Shown here: positions 59,766 through 64,000 of the stretch, in pieces | Position numbering within the stretch: position 1 is the stretch's first letter | Layout: every line of letters starts with the position of its first letter | NCBI GenBank assembly: GCA_033439295.1 | Contig: JAVTLE010000016.1 | Coordinates: 1-64,000 of the forward strand | Source of the DNA: Deuterostichococcus epilithicus | Taxonomy: Eukaryota > Chlorophyta > Trebouxiophyceae > Prasiolales > Stichococcaceae | Direction: 5' to 3' | DNA length: 64,000 bases | Translations under genes and position numbers: made by a program | Notes under the pieces: model-generated | Told to the model about the DNA's origin: nothing | The model's input: only the letters and a program-made list of their open reading frames with translations | Database searches by the model: none

Positions 59766-62700
59766 GCTTCCAGGTGGTCCACGATCTTGGAGACCAGCTC
59801 CAGCGCCTGGCCGAGGCCCTCGCACGCCAGGATGGACGACTGGTTGGCGCCCGTGGCCACCAGCGCCCGGTCCCCCGATGCCAGCACCACGTGCCGGCAG
59901 TCCCCCATGTGCTTGTACGCCACCTGCGGGGGCAGCGGGCCGCGCGTCACGCATGGCGCCAGTGTGCTGTTACGAGGGGTCAGAAGGCGGGCTTGGGTCC
60001 TCCGCCAGCAGACGCGCCACGTGGAAAGCAGCTCCCCATGCGCTTTGGATGTGGCCTGCGACAAAGACTCAGCCCATGATGCATGTTGTGTGGGAATGGA
60101 CCCCGGATCCGCCGAGGCTGGCTGCTCGCGCGGGCCGGCAGCCGCGCATGTGCTTTTGCACGCCGCCCGCGCGCAACCGGCGGCGAGGCGATGCGTCAGG
60201 CCATGCAGTCAATGCCGCAGCCCGCCTGCTTGCCGGCAAAGGCAGCTCGTGAGATGCTATCGAAAATTGATGTGATGAGATAATGGCGTTTGATAGTCAC
60301 CGCACCTTGACGGCGTCGCGCACGAGCTGCGGCGGGTCGGGCATGGCCTTGGAGCTGGTCTCCTCGGGCGCCAGCAAGGCCGCCAGCGCGGGGNCGCCGC
60401 CGGGGCCGCCGCCCGGCCGCGCCGTCAGCCGCGACTGGAACATCTGCAGCGCCTGGCCCACCTCCTTCTGCGGGCGGGGACACGTTTCAGGTTTCGGACT
60501 TCAGCCCACAGCATGTGGTTCGACATGAGAGGCTCGACACACGAGTCACCAAGATGCTGCAACCGCAGCGCCCGCCGTGCCTCCCGCTGCAGGTGCGCAG
60601 GAAGGGAGCTGAGACACTGCGTTTCTGTTGGTGAGACAGCATTGAGCGCACTGACTGCCGCGGCATGCCAGCGGCCTACATCCGCAGCGCCTGGCCCGCC
60701 TCTTCCTGTGGGCGCATGTGACGATGCAGATGCGGTGCAGCACCGACAAGCACGTCGATGTGCCAGAGCCGCTTGCAGGCGTCTGCCCTGCATTCTGTCT
60801 GCGGGGGCACGATGTGACCCAAGCATCAATGGCATTCCCCGAAAACAAGCTGACAGAGCCCTTCAGATGCGCCTAGACATGCCCAGTATCTGATCGAGTC
60901 CTTCAGTGCCTCACGCTGGGGCGGTGCAGTGGCACCGGCAAGACACGGGACGGCATTCCGACACCCGCTGTCCGCACTCTGTGCATACCTGCCCAGTCTC
61001 GCATGGGAGCTCTCGCGGCATAATATTTGATATAAGAACCTGAGATGAACTGCAGAACTTCAAAAACCCGCACCTGGTGCGAGCGGCGGTAGGCGTCCTG
61101 CAGGCGGTCGAACTCGGACGGAGACAGCTTGACGGCCCAGGAGCAGCCGCGCTTGCGGCGGCAGCCCACCGCGCCCTGCTTCAGCCGGTTGAACAGCTGC
61201 GCGGGGGTGGAAGCGGCAGCACGGCATCAGCTTCTGCTAGCGGTCAACTGTCAAGAGCACCGCCACGCCTCTGGTGAGATGTGCGCCGGCGCAGGGGGCA
61301 TCCACAGACCGGGACCATTCACAGCCGCCGCAGCAAGTGCACAGCCGCTGCGCAGATGATGCAATCCAGAAGGTTTCAGGCCCTGCCTTCTTCAGGGTGT
61401 CCGGGTCCGAGGCCAGCGTCGCGGCGTCGGTGATGACGGTGATGCCGCAGGGCAGCAGCTCGTGCGGCGCAGCGGCCTCAGGCGGCGGCAGGCTGCCCAG
61501 CCTGCGATAGTGCTGGCGCTTCAGCATGGCAGCTCGTGGCAGGGTGGAAAGGGTTGGGCAAAACCCGCGGCACTGATGTGTCACACCACAACACCGAGGC
61601 CTGGCTGGAAAGATGACATGCAAATCATCTGGCTTGTCTCTAGAGCGGACTTCCTACGAGAGCAAGCGGTGCAACGTCTGGAGGACCGGAAGGCTTGGCG
61701 CGGTGAGCACACCTGGCGGCCAGGCTGATGAACTCCAGGCCACGAAAGAACTGGATGGGCGGCTTCAGCAGGAAGTCCTTTGCGCAAAACTCCCACTGGT
61801 TGCTCTCGAAGCCCCCCTGTGCCATGCAGCACAGCGCATGTTGCGTCTCCAGGCACGTGGCTCAGCCACTGGGGGCCTTGGGCCGATGGCGATGCTGAAG
61901 CTGACACACTTAAATATTCAGCATTTGTGCTGTGGGGCGGACACGCAGGGAAAAAAGCGCCCTGCGCCGTGCTGCGCAGCGGCCTCAGGGAGCCAGACAG
62001 AGCTGCGGAAGCTGGAAGCCAGCTGGCCTGCCAGAACAGCGCATGCGCCATGGCAGCACTGATGAGCCGCAGAGGGGGCACAGCGGCAGGAAATCATTCT
62101 CGGCGACAGCGCATGTAAGCGTGATGAAGAAGACCCGCCTGGCAGATGCCGGGGTGCAGCAGCAGGGCATTGACGGAGCCGGGCGCCACTGGGAAGCGGA
62201 AGTGCTCGGCGCCGAGCGCACGGGCCTTCGTCAGCGCCTGCTGCGCCTCCTGCAGAGAAGGGAAAAAATAGCACCGATCATTGGGGGCAAAACAGCAATC
62301 GATCATTCACACTCAGGACCACTGAGTGGCAGCGGATCCGAGGACAGCCGGCAGCATGCGCTCTGAAGGATGGAGCGGGCGGCAAGCCGCCTGGCGCCTG
62401 AGGTGTGTGCCATCGCCGGCGCCAAATGCTGCAACCTCCCCGGGCGGCGCACCCTGTGGAGGTCACTGGACGGTGCACCAATGTGCTGACGCCGCATAAG
62501 CCACAACGAGTGAAGTGATACAAGCTGTGCAGTCACAGACCAGCAGTCGTCTGCTGGGCAGTGGTACACCGAGCGGCTACAACCTGATGCAGCAAAGATG
62601 TAGGGGAAAGGGTGCAGGGTTTTGGGACGGACGCCGCACCGTGGTCCTGTCTGCGGTCAGCGGGTAGCCGACGAGGCTGAAACGGAATCCGCGCAGCGGC

Positions 62701-63129
62701 TTCTGCCCTGCAGGGCAGACGACGAGCAGCGGGGGTTTTTGGGGTTCAGGGTCGCCAAAGTTAACACGAATATGCGACTTGTCACCAGAGCTACGAAAAG
62801 GGTGGCCGACATGGCGAGGTGCAGGCGGACGTTTTGGGCATGCACCTGCGGCGCATGGCGACAGCATCCTGTGTGTTTCAAGATTAAGACTGACGTGGGA
62901 CGCCACAATAGAGCTTGCGCCTCACCCCCAATGCCACCCGCTTGAGGGCCGGCAGCCGATTGCGCGGCGGCCGCCCTGTCTGGCGCCGGCTGGGCAAGCG
63001 CTGCCGATGTTGGCGGCTCCACCGCCGTCGTGCCATTTGCCATGCCCAACGGCTGCTGCGGGCGCTGCTGGTGGTACTGCCGCGTCTGCTGCGCTGTATC
63101 TTCCTTCAACTGCTGCCCCTGCCCCTGCC

Positions 63130-63188
<59 letters not shown>

Positions 63189-64000
63189 ACATCCACTAGG
63201 TGGCGGCCCCAGCCGCCGGCGCCGGCGCGCCCCCGTTCGGTCTTGCCGCCACCGCCGCCGCCTCCTGCTGGGCCCGCNGCGGCTGCTGCTGCCGCTCCGG
63301 CGCAGCTTCCTCCTGCCCGCCGGCCGCCGCCGCCGGCGCTGACGGCGCCACCTGCCCGGGATCGCAATAGTCTGGCCCTGGCCCCCGCTCAACCGCTGCG
63401 CTGCAGTCCTCCGAACGGCTGCCGTCTGTCCAGGTCAGCGGCTTCTTCATGGCTGCCGGACCCTGGAAGGCCACAGCACAGGTTTCGGGCAGGTTCGCAA
63501 ACTCTGCTGAGAAGGCGCCTCCAGCTCTGCTGTCATCCCATTCTACCGGAGGTTGGTCGGTTCGAAGCGCAGTCCTGGCTAGAACAACTGTGCGGATGGA
63601 AGAAGCGAGGCTCTGCCGGCACGACACGCCGCGCCTGCAGGCGCAACCCAGCTGGCTGCGGCTGCATGGACCAAGGGGCGATCGTTGGCAGCAAGCAGTG
63701 CTGACTTTAAGGGTTTAGGGCCGCGCACCTTTTTGAGCACGCCCTGCACCGAGGCAGAGGGCCGTGTGCGGTGCTGCGGCTGCGGCCGCTCGCCTGCCGT
63801 CACAAAGACGCCCCACAGCAGCTGCGGCCCGCCGTCCGGCGGGTTAGGCACCAGCGCCAGCCATGCCTGTGAAGCCGGAAGCCACTTTGGCACATGCTTG
63901 ACGTGGTTGATGTGGAAATAGCTCCCTGCACGACCTGGTGATAACGCGCACGCGAGCTGCGACCTGCCACGCACTGCCGCACACTTCCGCAAATGGGGTG
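59735..64000 (-). CDS. Unrecognised Gln-rich protein, 5' end outside the window
   Basis: Coding pieces from right to left: FHINHVKHVPKWLPASQAWL near 63900; AFSAEFANLPETCAVAFQGP near 63480; a long polyGln run with RQGQGQQLKEDTAQQTRQYH; AEHFRFPVAPGSVNALLLHP near 62190; NQWEFCAKDFLLKPPIQFFR with GLEFISLAA near 61780; ELLPCGITVITDAATLASDP near 61430; GCSWAVKLSPSEFDRLQDAY near 61110; EVGQALQMFQSRL near 60440; and a last exon, VAYKHMGDCRHVVLASGDRA to HKAGEPH, stop at 59735. The GITVITDA strand could belong to a von Willebrand A-like fold, but I cannot name a family. The reading frame shifts at the unresolved bases 63279 and 60394, which look like gap placeholders. More exons lie to the right of the window. 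Confidence 0.6.
63131..63188 (-). repeat. CAG/CTG trinucleotide repeat coding polyGln
   Basis: About 19 CTG units on the plus strand with one TTG interruption near the left end. On the minus strand they read CAG and encode a polyglutamine run that continues into a Gln-rich segment. Confidence 0.9.

Noticed and set aside
59239-60275. Two overlapping plus-strand frames of over 330 codons
   Set aside because: Arg/Pro/Ala-rich shadows of a minus-strand coding and repeat region, with no domain and no splice pattern.

Overview
The window is the left end of a nuclear chromosome of a GC-rich green alga. It opens with 337 bases of CCCTAAA repeat, the plant-type telomere. The genes are broken into many short exons whose introns mostly begin GTGCGN or GTGAGN and end in a pyrimidine stretch plus GCAG. 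TGTAA signals follow several stop codons. The 7-base telomere unit (Chlamydomonas uses an 8-base unit), the high GC and the gene set suggest a Chlorella-like trebouxiophyte; this placement is an inference. I see no transposon, integrated virus, tRNA, rRNA or CRISPR array. Most long open frames here are antisense shadows in GC-rich DNA, so genes were called from conserved domains, splice sites and frame continuity.

Layout: 521-2953 (-), an unrecognised single-pass membrane protein ending 183 bases from the telomere; 3045-4163 (-), a LysM protein; 4431-5888 (+), an armadillo-repeat protein; 6305-8284 (-), a DUF948 membrane protein; 8931-14965 (+), a membrane-anchored PC-esterase with a very long low-complexity stem; 15259-18484 (-), NPL4; 19029-20295 (-), a TPR protein; 20921-27972 (-), a Sec1/Munc18 protein; 28784-36542 (-), a C2 plus class 3 lipase; 37632-41521 (+), TRIP4/ASC-1; 42244-44209 (-), a four-helix membrane protein; 45644-47678 (-), DPM1; 48478-51328 (+), a PTPMT1-type phosphatase with a long tail; 51826-54252 (-), a metallo-beta-lactamase-fold protein; 55716-57640 (-), a paralogue of the four-helix protein; 59735 to the window end (-), an unrecognised Gln-rich protein that is cut off by the window edge.

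The genes are ordinary eukaryotic housekeeping functions: ERAD/Cdc48 cofactor, exocytosis, dolichol-linked glycosylation, lipid turnover, phosphatidylglycerol synthesis and transcription. They do not form an operon-like unit. The most novel items are the pair of four-helix membrane proteins with matching exon structure, the stem-linked PC-esterase, and two introns that appear to use GC instead of GT at the donor, one of them G-rich on the transcribed strand.
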